Assembly (NCBI GenBank): GCA_002011235.1
Contig: MTMO01000008.1
Span: 1 to 64,000 of the forward strand
Direction of reading: 5' to 3'
Source of the DNA: Archaeoglobus sp. JdFR-27
GTDB taxonomy: Archaea; Halobacteriota; Archaeoglobi; Archaeoglobales; Archaeoglobaceae
Length of the DNA stretch: 64,000 nucleotides
Part shown: piece after piece, positions 8,860 to 17,783 of the stretch
Layout of the letters: each line of letters starts with the position of its first letter
How positions within the stretch are numbered: the stretch's first letter is position 1
The notes under the pieces: model-generated
Told to the model about the DNA's origin: nothing
Databases searched by the model: none
What the model saw: the letters and a program-made list of their open reading frames with translations, nothing else
Program-made: the position numbers and the translations under genes

Positions 8860-9267
8860 TTGAAAAGCTACAAAGAGCTACTTGAGAAAGCTTATGCCGA
8901 GATGCCTGAAGAGGTGACAAGGAGAGAGAGATTCGAGATACCTAGGGTAAAGGTTCAAAGAGAGGGGAATAGGACGGTAATCAAAAATCTGGGTCAGATC
9001 GCAAAAACATTGAATAGGTCAGAAGATCACCTTTACAAGTATATGGTGAAGTCTCTCGGAACGGCCGGCATCCTAGAGGGTGGAAGGGTGATACTTCAAG
9101 GAAAATTCACCGAGGACGAAGTTCAAAGCGAGTTGGATGGATACGTAAAGGGGTACGTTCTTTGCAGAGAATGCCAATCCCCTGATACAGAATTCAGAAA
9201 GGAAGAGAGAGTTCTTTTCGTGAAATGCCTAGCCTGCGGAGCTAAACATCCCGTAAGGAGTATCTGA
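8860..9267 (+). CDS. eif2b: Translation initiation factor aIF2 subunit beta
   Basis: Beta subunit of the heterotrimeric factor that brings initiator Met-tRNA to the small ribosomal subunit. The 135 residues contain the N-terminal helix contacting the gamma subunit, the central alpha/beta domain (RTVIKNLGQIAKTLNRSEDH, about 43-62) and a C-terminal zinc ribbon with CREC and CLAC pairs. The start is TTG, supported by a strong AGGAGGTG a few bases before it. The following gene is DUF424, whose linkage to aIF2-beta is common in Archaea. Function is secure. Confidence 0.97.
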   Translation: MKSYKELLEKAYAEMPEEVTRRERFEIPRVKVQREGNRTVIKNLGQIAKTLNRSEDHLYKYMVKSLGTAGILEGGRVILQGKFTEDEVQSELDGYVKGYVLCRECQSPDTEFRKEERVLFVKCLACGAKHPVRSI

Positions 9268-9314
9268 GCTAAACTGAATCCCGATAACCCTCCCGGTGAG
9301 GAGAATTGTTCAGA

Positions 9315-9599
9315 ATGAGGATATACCGGATCGAGAAAGAAGTGTTGGTTGCAGTTTGCGATTCTGAGTTAGTTGGAAACACCTACTCTTCAGGAGAGTA
9401 CAGGATTGAGGTGAAGGAGGACTTCTACGGAAATGAAGAGGTCGGAGAGGAGGAAGTTGTTGGAGCCCTAAAGAATGCTACAATAGCCAACATAACAGGT
9501 GAGAAAGCTGTAAAGCTTGCAATAAAAATAGGTATAATTGAAAAGGAAAACGTGCTCAAAATAGGAAACTGCTGGCATGCACAGATGGTTACCCTCTAG
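9315..9599 (+). CDS. DUF424 family protein
   Basis: Protein of about 94 residues, conserved in Archaea and usually next to aIF2-beta. It contains the family pattern LVAVCDSELVGNTY near the N-terminus, the EEVVGALKNATIANITGEKAV helix region and a C-terminal GNCWHAQMV. The biochemical role is not known, though the neighbourhood suggests translation. I choose the ATG that aligns with the family start. A TTG at 9306, three codons earlier and closer to GGTGAGG, is also possible. It is cotranscribed with aIF2-beta, 47 bases downstream of it. Confidence 0.85.
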   Translation: MRIYRIEKEVLVAVCDSELVGNTYSSGEYRIEVKEDFYGNEEVGEEEVVGALKNATIANITGEKAVKLAIKIGIIEKENVLKIGNCWHAQMVTL

Positions 9600-9687
9600 T
9601 TTTCCCTCAAAATTTCTTATTTAATATCCTAACTATCTAGACAAAATCAAACACATAATACTTAAATTTTCAAATTCTATTTTCGGT

Positions 9688-10500
9688 ATGGGCAGAATAA
9701 CCGAGGAGGACTTCCTTGAGGAGATTGACAAAGCCGTTTCACGACTCCCAGGAAAGAAATTCATAAACATCGATTTTAAGAATGCCGTTGTGGTAGGTGA
9801 CACCCACGGAGACCTCCATTCTTTAAAGGCAATCATTAAAGGGATTTCTAAAGAGGGAATAATCTTTCTTGGAGACTACGGGGACAGAGGCTATTACGGG
9901 GTTCCAACTTATTATGAGATACTCAGGCTTTTTAATGAGAGAGAGGATGTGGTTCTGCTTCGTGGAAACCATGAAAGCGATGCTGTGATACCACATGAGC
10001 TGCCAGAGCAGTTCAGGACCTATTTTGATGGCGAAGAACCTCTAAAAAGGCTTAGAGATTTTTGGGAGAAGTTGCCAATCTCAGCGGGAAACGAGGATTA
10101 CTGGTTCGTCCATGGAGGCGTTCCCACTGGTGGTAAGAAATATAGGACTGACTTCAGTGAAAAGGATATCTTAAAACCTTTAGATGAGGATGTTGTCGAG
10201 ATGCTCTGGAACGATCCTTGGGAGAGGGAGGAGAACGGTCATAACTATATGAGGGGGGTTATGTACTTTTTCGGAAAAAGAACCACCAAAGCCTTCCTGA
10301 AAAATCTGGGTTTTAAGGTAATAATCCGCTCTCACCAACCAAATAAGGTTCTAATGGCTGAGCAGGATGGAATGGTTGTAACGGTAGGCTCATGCATACA
10401 GCCCTATGGGCTGAGCCAAGCAGCCTTCCTAAGAATTGATCTCACAGAAAGGATTAAAAATGGCCACGATGTAGTGAAAAAGTTTGGAAATTTCGTTTAA
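9688..10500 (+). CDS. PPP-family serine/threonine protein phosphatase
   Basis: Metallophosphatase of the PPP family, hydrolysing phosphoserine or phosphothreonine with a two-metal site. All signature motifs are present: GDTHGD (about 37-42), GDYGDRG (about 63-69) and RGNHES (about 93-98), then FVHGGVP (about 140) and a late histidine in IIRSHQP. At 270 residues it matches archaeal PP1-like enzymes that lack regulatory extensions. It stands alone with a possibly leaderless start; there is no good Shine-Dalgarno before the ATG. Substrates cannot be inferred. Confidence 0.93.
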   Translation: MGRITEEDFLEEIDKAVSRLPGKKFINIDFKNAVVVGDTHGDLHSLKAIIKGISKEGIIFLGDYGDRGYYGVPTYYEILRLFNEREDVVLLRGNHESDAVIPHELPEQFRTYFDGEEPLKRLRDFWEKLPISAGNEDYWFVHGGVPTGGKKYRTDFSEKDILKPLDEDVVEMLWNDPWEREENGHNYMRGVMYFFGKRTTKAFLKNLGFKVIIRSHQPNKVLMAEQDGMVVTVGSCIQPYGLSQAAFLRIDLTERIKNGHDVVKKFGNFV

Positions 10501-10635
10501 GGTTATTCATTTTTAAATTTATATTGATAAATCAACCAGCCTGAAGGATATTTTAAACTAGGATATGGAATTAACACGTATATAAGAATCAACAAGCTTA
10601 AATTCAAGGACGGAGAAGTGGGATTAGGTGATAAA

Positions 10636-11847
10636 ATGCGTGTGACTGTTTTGGGTTGTGGTACGGTTGGTACTACAGCTACCGTGATGCTCGACGCATA
10701 CGGTGTTGATGAGATAAAAATAGGTGATATGAATGTTGAATTCGCTGAAAAGATTGCAAGCAAACTTACTTGCGATGCTAGAGCTATAAAATGCAATGCA
10801 AGAAATCCAGATGAATTGAGAAAGGTAATAAGAGGTTCTGACGTTGTTTTAAACTGTATTGGCCCATTTTACGAGTTTGGGCCACCCATCCTTAAAGCAT
10901 CGATCGAGGAGGGGGTGAACTACGTTGACATTTGCGACGACCTCGATGCAACAATAGAGCAACTCAAGCTTTCAGACCTTGCACAAGAAAAAGGCGTGAG
11001 TGCTTTGATTGGCATGGGGAGCTCTCCTGGTTTGGCTAATTTGCTCGCAAAGTTCTGCGAGAATTTTATGGAGGTTGAGAGCGTGGACATCTACCATGCC
11101 CATGGCGGGGAGGAGACAGAGGGTGCTGCTGTCGTTAAGCACAGGATCCATTCAATGAAGATGGATATTCCTGTTTTTATAGATGGTGAATTTAAAAACG
11201 TTAGACTCTTTGAGGAGAGTGGAAAAGCTTTAGAGGAGGAAATAGAGTTTCCAGAGATAGGAACCTTCAAGGTTTATGCCTATCCTCACCCCGAGACAAT
11301 AACACTGCCTAAATATATGAAAAATGTTAAAAGGGTCACCAATCTTGGCTTGGTTTTGCCTCCCGAGTATGCTGAGCTGATTAAGACGATTGTAAGAATT
11401 GGAATGGCTGAAGAAAAACCAATAAAAGTAGGAGATTTGGAAGTTGCTGCAATCGATTTTGCAGTTGCATTCATCCTATCAAAGAGGGATGAGCTAATTG
11501 AGAAAGCGGGAATGACAGAGCCTGTGGGAAGTTTAATGGTTGTGGTTGGCGGAAAAATGAACGGAAAATCTGAGAAGCTCTCCTTCGCCTTAAGCTCACG
11601 AGGCCAGGGAATGGGAGAGGGAACGGGAATTCCTGCTGCAATAGGTGCGATTCTCATGGGAGAGGGCAAGATAACTGAGAAGGGAGTTTTGCCTCCCGAG
11701 GCATGTGTAAACCCGATGGATGCCTTCATACTCGCCCAGAAGATGCTCAAATCTACTGGAAAGGGAGATCTGCCCCTAATCATTGAAAGGATTAAAGAAG
11801 ATGGTACGAAAGAGAGAATCGATTATAAGAAGATCCTACCACTATGA
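10636..11847 (+). CDS. Saccharopine dehydrogenase-like NAD(P) oxidoreductase
   Basis: Rossmann-fold oxidoreductase of the saccharopine dehydrogenase/homospermidine synthase-like group. The N-terminus is a nucleotide-binding strand-turn-helix (VTVLGCGTVGTTAT), followed by VLNCIGPFYEFGPPILKASI and YVDICDD, which are typical of the family, and a GMGSSPGLANLLA loop. The reaction is not evident because the family includes lysine, polyamine and other imine-forming or imine-reducing enzymes. The ATG has GGTGATAAA directly before it; a GTG six codons upstream is less likely. It lies only 57 bases before the RuBisCO-like gene and may share its transcript. Confidence 0.82.
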   Translation: MRVTVLGCGTVGTTATVMLDAYGVDEIKIGDMNVEFAEKIASKLTCDARAIKCNARNPDELRKVIRGSDVVLNCIGPFYEFGPPILKASIEEGVNYVDICDDLDATIEQLKLSDLAQEKGVSALIGMGSSPGLANLLAKFCENFMEVESVDIYHAHGGEETEGAAVVKHRIHSMKMDIPVFIDGEFKNVRLFEESGKALEEEIEFPEIGTFKVYAYPHPETITLPKYMKNVKRVTNLGLVLPPEYAELIKTIVRIGMAEEKPIKVGDLEVAAIDFAVAFILSKRDELIEKAGMTEPVGSLMVVVGGKMNGKSEKLSFALSSRGQGMGEGTGIPAAIGAILMGEGKITEKGVLPPEACVNPMDAFILAQKMLKSTGKGDLPLIIERIKEDGTKERIDYKKILPL

Positions 11848-11904
11848 AGTTATAAAGAGTATGGAAGTAATGGAAGTAAGAAACAAGAAAATGGAGGTAA
11901 GAAA

Positions 11905-13218
11905 ATGGAAATTCCGAAGGTTACTTACAGAAGATTCGAGGATCCGGAAGCGAATCCCGATGCTTTGCCTGAGGGGATAGATGAGAACTACATCATCGCA
12001 ACCTACTACATGTCCTTTCCTAAGATGCTGAACATCTCAGACATCTCCCAGATAATGGCGATCGAGCAAAGTACTGGCACATGGATTCCCGTGCCTGGCG
12101 AGTCGCCGGAAGTGAGAAAGAAGCATGTTGCAAAGGTTATTGGAATCTACGAAACCCCTGACTATGAATTTTTAATTCCAGATGAAGTCAGGTGGAGAAA
12201 CTATATCGTGCAGATTGCCTTTCCCTACGATAACATAGGCAGCACGCTTTCGATGCTATTCACAGCAGTAATAGGGAACATTTCGATGGCGGGAAAGGTT
12301 AAACTTCTCGATCTGAGATTTCCAAAGAAGTACGTTGATGGGTTTAAAGGACCAAAGTTCGGGATTGAAGGAATAAGGAAGATTCTTGGAGTTAAGGATC
12401 GCCCCCTTCTGAACAACATGATCAAGCCATGCACAGGCTTTCCTCCAGAACTTGGAGCCAAGCTCACTTATGAAGTTGCCAGAGGTGGAGTCGACATCGT
12501 TAAGGACGATGAGCTCCTCGGAAATAGGCCTTTCAATCTAGTTGAAGAGAGAGTCGTGAAGTATATGGAGGCCATAGACAGGGCAAATGAGGAGAAAGGA
12601 GAGAAGACGCTTTATGCTGTAAGCATATCCGATGATATTCCACAGGTTTTTGAGAATGCCGATAAGGCCATAGAGCTTGGGGCAAACTGCATCCTTGTAA
12701 ACTATCTTGCCACCGGCCTGCCCGTTCTAAGAAAGCTTGCCGAAGACCCGAGCATCAAGGTTCCAATAATGGCCCATATGGACTGTGCTGGAATTTACTA
12801 CGAATCCCACTACTCGGGTGTAAGATCAGACCTCATCCTTGGGAAACTTCCAAGACTTGCAGGAGCAGACATAGTCGTTTATCCCGCTCCCTACGGAAAA
12901 GCTTTCTTCCCAGAGGAGAAGTATCTTGCAGTTGCAAAGGCATTAACCTATCCATTCTACGACATCAAGCCAATCTTCCCTATGCCTTCAGGAGGTATAG
13001 TCCCATCGATAGTTCCAAAGCTTTACAAAACCCTAGGAAAAGACTTCGTTGTTGCAGCAGGCGGAGGAATCCATGCACATCCCGATGGTCCTGCAGCTGG
13101 AGCAAGAGCCTTCAGGGCTGCAATTGAGGCTGCGATGGAAGGGATAGACTTGAGAACCTACGCTGAAACAAAGAATGTTCCCGAACTCGAGAAGGCTTTG
13201 AAAATGGAAGTTAGATGA
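11905..13218 (+). CDS. RuBisCO-like protein (form IV type), not a typical carboxylase
   Basis: Large-subunit fold of 437 residues with many conserved RuBisCO residues: E54, T59 and W60 (spinach E60, T65, W66), N125, K174, the carbamylation loop GGVDIVKDDE with K200-D202-E203, H291, K332, SGG at 362-364 and GGG at 386-388. Three substrate or catalytic positions differ: spinach K177 is C176, R295 is M292 and H327 is V325. The carbamate site is kept while bisphosphate binding and proton transfer are altered, which is the pattern of form IV proteins that catalyse other enolisations. Automatic annotation may call it rbcL. The leader contains repeated ATGGAAGTA-like units. Neighbours are an oxidoreductase upstream and CooT and GAPDH genes downstream. 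Confidence 0.88.
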   Translation: MEIPKVTYRRFEDPEANPDALPEGIDENYIIATYYMSFPKMLNISDISQIMAIEQSTGTWIPVPGESPEVRKKHVAKVIGIYETPDYEFLIPDEVRWRNYIVQIAFPYDNIGSTLSMLFTAVIGNISMAGKVKLLDLRFPKKYVDGFKGPKFGIEGIRKILGVKDRPLLNNMIKPCTGFPPELGAKLTYEVARGGVDIVKDDELLGNRPFNLVEERVVKYMEAIDRANEEKGEKTLYAVSISDDIPQVFENADKAIELGANCILVNYLATGLPVLRKLAEDPSIKVPIMAHMDCAGIYYESHYSGVRSDLILGKLPRLAGADIVVYPAPYGKAFFPEEKYLAVAKALTYPFYDIKPIFPMPSGGIVPSIVPKLYKTLGKDFVVAAGGGIHAHPDGPAAGARAFRAAIEAAMEGIDLRTYAETKNVPELEKALKMEVR

Positions 13219-13293
13219 ATAATGATCATGATTAAAAATTAAGTTAATCGAAAGGTTTTTTACTTTTCAGATAAAGGCAAAATTGGTGATAAG

Positions 13294-13479
13294 ATGTGTG
13301 AGTCAAAGGTGGTGACGATAAGGAATGGTGAAGAAGTTGTTCTGATGGAGGATGTTGTTAAAATCGTGGTTGAAGGAGATAAACTCAAGTTATTTGGGTT
13401 GCTTGGAGAAAGTTCTGAGATTAAAGGTAGAATCTCCCTTATGGATATGAAAAATCACAAAATATTGGTGGAGGAATGA
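13294..13479 (+). CDS. CooT-type small nickel-binding family protein
   Basis: Protein of 61 residues starting MCESKVV, with MEDVVKIVVEGDKLKLFGLL and a final GRISLMDMKNHKILVEE. This matches the CooT family. In Rhodospirillum rubrum CooT is a dimeric nickel-binding accessory protein of CO dehydrogenase maturation, and Cys2 is the proposed metal ligand. That cysteine is present here. The archaeal members are uncharacterised, so a nickel role is an inference from the family. GGTGATAAG precedes the ATG. The stop overlaps the first ATG of the gap gene (ATGA), which suggests translational coupling. Confidence 0.8.
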   Translation: MCESKVVTIRNGEEVVLMEDVVKIVVEGDKLKLFGLLGESSEIKGRISLMDMKNHKILVEE

Positions 13480-13481
13480 AA

Positions 13482-14498
13482 ATGGCGAAGGTAAAGATAG
13501 CCATAAATGGGTATGGAACGATAGGGAAGAGAGTTGCTGATGCGATAAACATGCAGCCCGACATGGAGGTTGTAGGGGTTACAAAAACAAAACCCGATTT
13601 CGATGCAAAGATGGCAGTAAAAAAGGGATACAAGCTTTATGCAGCAATTCCTGAGAGAGTAAAGGTTTTTGAGGAGGCTGGGATTCCAGTAGAGGGTACA
13701 ATCGAGGATTTGCTCCAAGACGTTGACCTTGTCGTTGATGCTTCGCCAAACAAGGTTGGGGCGCAGAATAAACCCCTTTACGAAAAACTTGGAGTGAAAG
13801 CTATTTTCCAAGGAGGAGAGAAAAAGGATGTGGCTGAGGTTTCCTTCAATGCGATAGCAAACTTTGAAAAAGCAATTGGAAAGCAGTTTGTCAGGGTTGT
13901 AAGCTGCAATACAACAGGACTGACTAGGCTGATTTACACGATCAAAAAGAACTATCCGATCAAAAAGGTAAGAGCCACAATGATAAGAAGGGTTGTGGAT
14001 CCTAAAGAGGATAAAAAGGGTCTTGTCAATGGAATCGAGCCCAATCCGATAAAACTGCCATCCCACCATGGCCCAGATGTGCAATCCGTACTGCCTGATG
14101 TAAACATAGTCACAACAGCATTTAAGGTTCCGACTACACTTATGCATGTCCATTCCGTTTCAATAGAACTCCAAGATCCCGTTAGTGAAGATGACGTATT
14201 GAAAGCGTTATCAGAGGAGCCCAGAATCATGCTGATTAATTCAGCCGACGGATTCACATCAACTACAAGGATAGTCGAATTTTCAAGGGAGCTTAGACTT
14301 CGCTATGACCTCTACGAGAATGCTGTATGGGCAGATTCAATTGGCATTGTCGACGGAGAGCTCTACGTAACGCAGGCGATAAATCAGGAATCAATAGTGG
14401 TTCCCGAGAACATCGACGCTATTAGGGCGATGCTTGAACTAAAAGATAAGGAAGAGAGTATAAAGGAGACGAATAAAAACCTAAAGATTGGTATATGA
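13482..14498 (+). CDS. gap: Type II glyceraldehyde-3-phosphate dehydrogenase
   Basis: Phosphorylating GAPDH of the archaeal type, using NAD(P) and mainly acting in gluconeogenesis and central carbon flow. It begins VKIAINGYGTIGKRVADAI (Rossmann loop), has DASPNKVG, and carries the catalytic cysteine in SCNTTGLTR at about residue 142. The LPSHHGPDVQSVLP segment and C-terminal helices are also conserved. Full length at about 338 residues. The frame has two close ATGs (13476 and 13482). I prefer the second, which gives the usual N-terminus, while the first overlaps the cooT-like stop codon. It is the last gene of this cluster. Confidence 0.96.
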   Translation: MAKVKIAINGYGTIGKRVADAINMQPDMEVVGVTKTKPDFDAKMAVKKGYKLYAAIPERVKVFEEAGIPVEGTIEDLLQDVDLVVDASPNKVGAQNKPLYEKLGVKAIFQGGEKKDVAEVSFNAIANFEKAIGKQFVRVVSCNTTGLTRLIYTIKKNYPIKKVRATMIRRVVDPKEDKKGLVNGIEPNPIKLPSHHGPDVQSVLPDVNIVTTAFKVPTTLMHVHSVSIELQDPVSEDDVLKALSEEPRIMLINSADGFTSTTRIVEFSRELRLRYDLYENAVWADSIGIVDGELYVTQAINQESIVVPENIDAIRAMLELKDKEESIKETNKNLKIGI

Positions 14499-14643
14499 GT
14501 CTTTTTATATTTTTAATATCTAAATTTAAAAATGCCAAATCAATGAAAAGGATAGGGTTCCCGAAATTGTTTTGTGTAAATTCTTTGAGACAGATGTTTC
14601 CGACACCTGGTAAACCTTTTAATCTCAATACAGTTGCACTACT

Positions 14644-15453
14644 ATGGATAAAACGGACAAACTGGAAAAACTAGTAGAGTTCATAAGAAGTTTTAAAGAT
14701 GAGGGAGTGGTTGTGGCTTTTAGCGGGGGGGTTGATAGCTCTACTTTAGCAGCTCTATCTCACAAAGTATTGGATAGGGTTATTGCCGTTACGGCAATTT
14801 CTCCAACAACCCCTAAAAGGGAGGTATATGAGGCAGAGAGGATAGCCAAGGAGATAGGCGTTAATCATATTTTTATAGAGATAAACGAACTTGAAGATCA
14901 GAATTTTGTAGAGAATACATCTGAACGATGCTTCTTTTGTAAGAAAAATTTGCTCAGAGCCTTGCTGAGCTTCGCCAATGAAAAAGGATATTCGGTTGTT
15001 TTTGAGGGGACGAATGCAAGCGAACTAGAGGGGCATAGACCGGGCTACAAAGCCGTTAAAAGCTTTAAAAATGTCTACAGCCCCTGGGCAGAATTTGAGA
15101 TTACAAAAGATGAGATAAGAGAAATTGCAAGAGAGATGGGGTATTCGTTTTACAATAAACCATCCGTAGCCTGTCTTGCTTCTCGAATACCTTTCGGCAT
15201 CCCAATAAACGAGACAAGACTGAAAATGGTTGATGAAGCTGAAGATGTGGTTTTAGATATGATGGGAGTTAAGCAGGTTAGGGTTAGAAATTTCGATGGG
15301 ATAGCTGTTATAGAAGTCGAAAAGGAGGCTATTAAAAGATTTTTGAAAGACAGTAATGTGATTGTTGAAAAACTAAAAGAATTAGGATTTAAGCGAGTGC
15401 TGCTTGATCTGGAAGGATATGCAACTGGCAAGCTCTCTTCTCTCTATCTTTGA
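14644..15453 (+). CDS. larE: LarE-type ATP-dependent sulfur transferase with extra Fe-S cysteines
   Basis: PP-loop enzyme that adenylates and sulfurates pyridinium biscarboxylic acid mononucleotide on the way to the nickel-pincer nucleotide cofactor. The ATP loop is FSGGVDSS (26-33). There are three notable cysteines: C96 and C99 in RCFFCKK, and C177 in ACLASR. C177 aligns with the sacrificial Cys176 of Lactobacillus plantarum LarE. A CxxC plus that third cysteine is the arrangement reported for the Thermotoga-type enzyme, which holds a [4Fe-4S] cluster and uses non-sacrificial sulfur transfer. No larB or larC is nearby. The ATG probably starts a leaderless mRNA. The 3' end overlaps the convergent RND gene by 10 bases. 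Confidence 0.86.
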   Translation: MDKTDKLEKLVEFIRSFKDEGVVVAFSGGVDSSTLAALSHKVLDRVIAVTAISPTTPKREVYEAERIAKEIGVNHIFIEINELEDQNFVENTSERCFFCKKNLLRALLSFANEKGYSVVFEGTNASELEGHRPGYKAVKSFKNVYSPWAEFEITKDEIREIAREMGYSFYNKPSVACLASRIPFGIPINETRLKMVDEAEDVVLDMMGVKQVRVRNFDGIAVIEVEKEAIKRFLKDSNVIVEKLKELGFKRVLLDLEGYATGKLSSLYL

Positions 15454-17783
15454 TGACTTACAGAAGTTTTAGGAGTCAAGCTTTGACCGATTGAAGTCTT
15501 TGCATTCTTAAAATTCAGATTAAAATTGACCTTTTCGGTTAGCATTAAAAATGCTGGGACAACAGTAAGAGCAGAAATAAGAGCAAATACAATCGCAACC
15601 AAAGCTATTAATCCAAAATCACTTAAAGCTGGAAAATCAGAGAACACAACTGCTCCAAAGCCACCAGCCATTGTAAATGCAGATGTAACTACAGCTTTCC
15701 CCGTTTTCTCGATCGCCCTCTTTACAGCCCCAACAGGAGGTAATCTTTCTCTTTCTTCATAATACCTTTCAGAAACCATTATGGAGAAGTCTATCCCAAG
15801 TCCAAGAATTATAGCATTTAAGGTTATTGAGATCATAGTCTGTTTTATCCCTAAGAAAAACATAAACGTATTAGTAGCACCTATAACCGTCGATATCGCA
15901 AGTAAAGGGATTATGGCTCTTTTCAAAGACCTGTAAACACCCAAGAGAAGAACTATTATCAATATGTAGGCTGAAACAGTCATTGTAAATTGACTCCCAT
16001 ACATTATTTCCCCGAGATGAGCCATTATTACAGGAGAACCAGTAATGTAATACTTCCCATCCCAGCCAAAGTACTGGATGTCCCTTTTAAGGTTGTCCAT
16101 CAGATCGAGTCTCTTCTCATGGGTATTTGCATCCGTATAAAGCTGAAGTGTCATCATTTTTCCTGAAATGTATCTTTTCAACTGGCTTTCTGGGAACATA
16201 TCCATTAAAACAGATAGTTTACTGTCGTCCTCAGGAAGTTCGCCGGCAAATTCCTTTAAAACAGAGGATAAAGACGCGTAATCATAAACCATGCCTTCCT
16301 TTTTTACAATATACCTGGCAAGTTCATCGGACTTTTTAAGCGTTTCAGAGTTAATCTCATCCGATGTTAGAACTAGAGTGAATATATACTGCCCCCCCAT
16401 GACCCTTTCGAGTTCTTTAAATCTGACCAAAGCAGGCAGATCCTGAGGAAACCACTTTTTAGTGTCCGTTTCAAGCTTTATCTGGGTGTTAGCATAAGCG
16501 CCAAAAATTATGAGAATAACTGCCAAGGTTATTATTTTACGTGGGTTCGAAACCGTTACACCTGAAACAACCATCAAACCCCTTTCAAGAATCCCTAACC
16601 CTTTTTCTTCGTTTTTCACATTTCTTTTATCGCTTTTCTTATCCCTTATTTTAACATCTATCTTTCCACCGCCCACCACATCTTTTCTTTCAGCCCTTCT
16701 ATTTCTGTCTAGGATTATGAGAACCGATGGGAGGAATGTTATGGCAAGAATGTAGGCGAATATCAGTCCAAGAGACATTATTAAACCAAACTTTGTGAGC
16801 ATGGGCATTCCTGGGATGGTCATTGACATGAAGCCAATAATCGTGGTAAGCATCGCTAGAACAACTGCTAACCCAGTCTTAGATACAGACAAAACAACGC
16901 CCTCATCCTTTCCTTTGCCTTCTCTTCTCTCTTCTTCAAATCTGTTCTGAACCTGTGCAGCATATTCGATTGAGAGACCTATGAGAATCGGAAGTGTTGC
17001 TGAGATATCCATTGTAAGCTTTATGCCGAAAATTGGTAATAAGCCAAGAATTATCATGACGGAGAAGACGGAGATAATCAAGGGCATAAAGGCCATGTAC
17101 TTTTTCCTGACGACCCCGCTGAATGTAAGGACGAGGATTACAACCATCAATACGATCGATATCCCTGTCATTCTACTCGTGTTCTTTTTCGTTGTTTCCA
17201 CTATCTGGTATCCAAGCAATGGCGTTCCTGTTGCTTGGGCTATAACCCCAATTGGCTTAGGGGTAAACTGTATCACTTTTTCGATCTCTTCTGCAAGCCT
17301 GTTGGTCTTTTCAGAAGAAGTGGTTGTGATTTCCACTGTGATGAGAGCCATTGTCGGCTTTGGAAGTAGATCTTTAGCGTAGATGTCAAGGAGTCGTTTT
17401 AATAGTGCTTCATCTTGTGGTAGGCTTCCATAAACATCTACAACAATCGATGCAGGAGAGGCAGTTGAGCCGATTCCATCAAGTTTTTTAAGATTGTTTT
17501 CGAGGTCGAGCATGTACTCCAAGACTTCCCTATCTGTTACATCTTCAGTCTTGATATAAATGAAGGCTGAATCAGCTCTTACACCAAAATCCTTCTCGTA
17601 AAGTTGAGATTGAGCAAAAAATTTGTCTCCAGGAGGAAAGTACTCTTTATATTCAGTTGAAGTAAACCTAACGTTTGAAGCTGAGATCGCAGAAAGGATT
17701 AAAATGATGGCTATTGCCGAGACAACTATTCCCGGTTTTTTAGCAATGAAACGGGATATTTTGACAAGTAAATCTTCAAACAT
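15444..17783 (-). CDS. RND-superfamily transporter (MMPL/HpnN-like)
   Basis: Proton-driven membrane exporter of 779 residues with two related halves. Each half is one TM, a large outside domain and a block of five or six TM segments with the GLGIDFSI- or GLSIEYAAQ-type motif in the second or third helix of the block. The first block lies about 205-355 and the second about 605-755. Between them is a charged cytoplasmic linker rich in Lys and Arg. Members move lipids, hopanoids or hydrophobic compounds. The gene abuts the surface-protein gene upstream with no gap, so the two form an operon, divergent from a TrmB-type regulator. Confidence 0.9.
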   Translation of the reverse strand: MFEDLLVKISRFIAKKPGIVVSAIAIILILSAISASNVRFTSTEYKEYFPPGDKFFAQSQLYEKDFGVRADSAFIYIKTEDVTDREVLEYMLDLENNLKKLDGIGSTASPASIVVDVYGSLPQDEALLKRLLDIYAKDLLPKPTMALITVEITTTSSEKTNRLAEEIEKVIQFTPKPIGVIAQATGTPLLGYQIVETTKKNTSRMTGISIVLMVVILVLTFSGVVRKKYMAFMPLIISVFSVMIILGLLPIFGIKLTMDISATLPILIGLSIEYAAQVQNRFEEERREGKGKDEGVVLSVSKTGLAVVLAMLTTIIGFMSMTIPGMPMLTKFGLIMSLGLIFAYILAITFLPSVLIILDRNRRAERKDVVGGGKIDVKIRDKKSDKRNVKNEEKGLGILERGLMVVSGVTVSNPRKIITLAVILIIFGAYANTQIKLETDTKKWFPQDLPALVRFKELERVMGGQYIFTLVLTSDEINSETLKKSDELARYIVKKEGMVYDYASLSSVLKEFAGELPEDDSKLSVLMDMFPESQLKRYISGKMMTLQLYTDANTHEKRLDLMDNLKRDIQYFGWDGKYYITGSPVIMAHLGEIMYGSQFTMTVSAYILIIVLLLGVYRSLKRAIIPLLAISTVIGATNTFMFFLGIKQTMISITLNAIILGLGIDFSIMVSERYYEERERLPPVGAVKRAIEKTGKAVVTSAFTMAGGFGAVVFSDFPALSDFGLIALVAIVFALISALTVVPAFLMLTEKVNFNLNFKNAKTSIGQSLTPKTSVSHQR

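Noticed and set aside
13482-14498. Long minus-strand frame (232 codons, 13455-14153) over gap
   Set aside because: It is antisense to a clear GAPDH with its catalytic Cys motif; the long frame results from codon bias.
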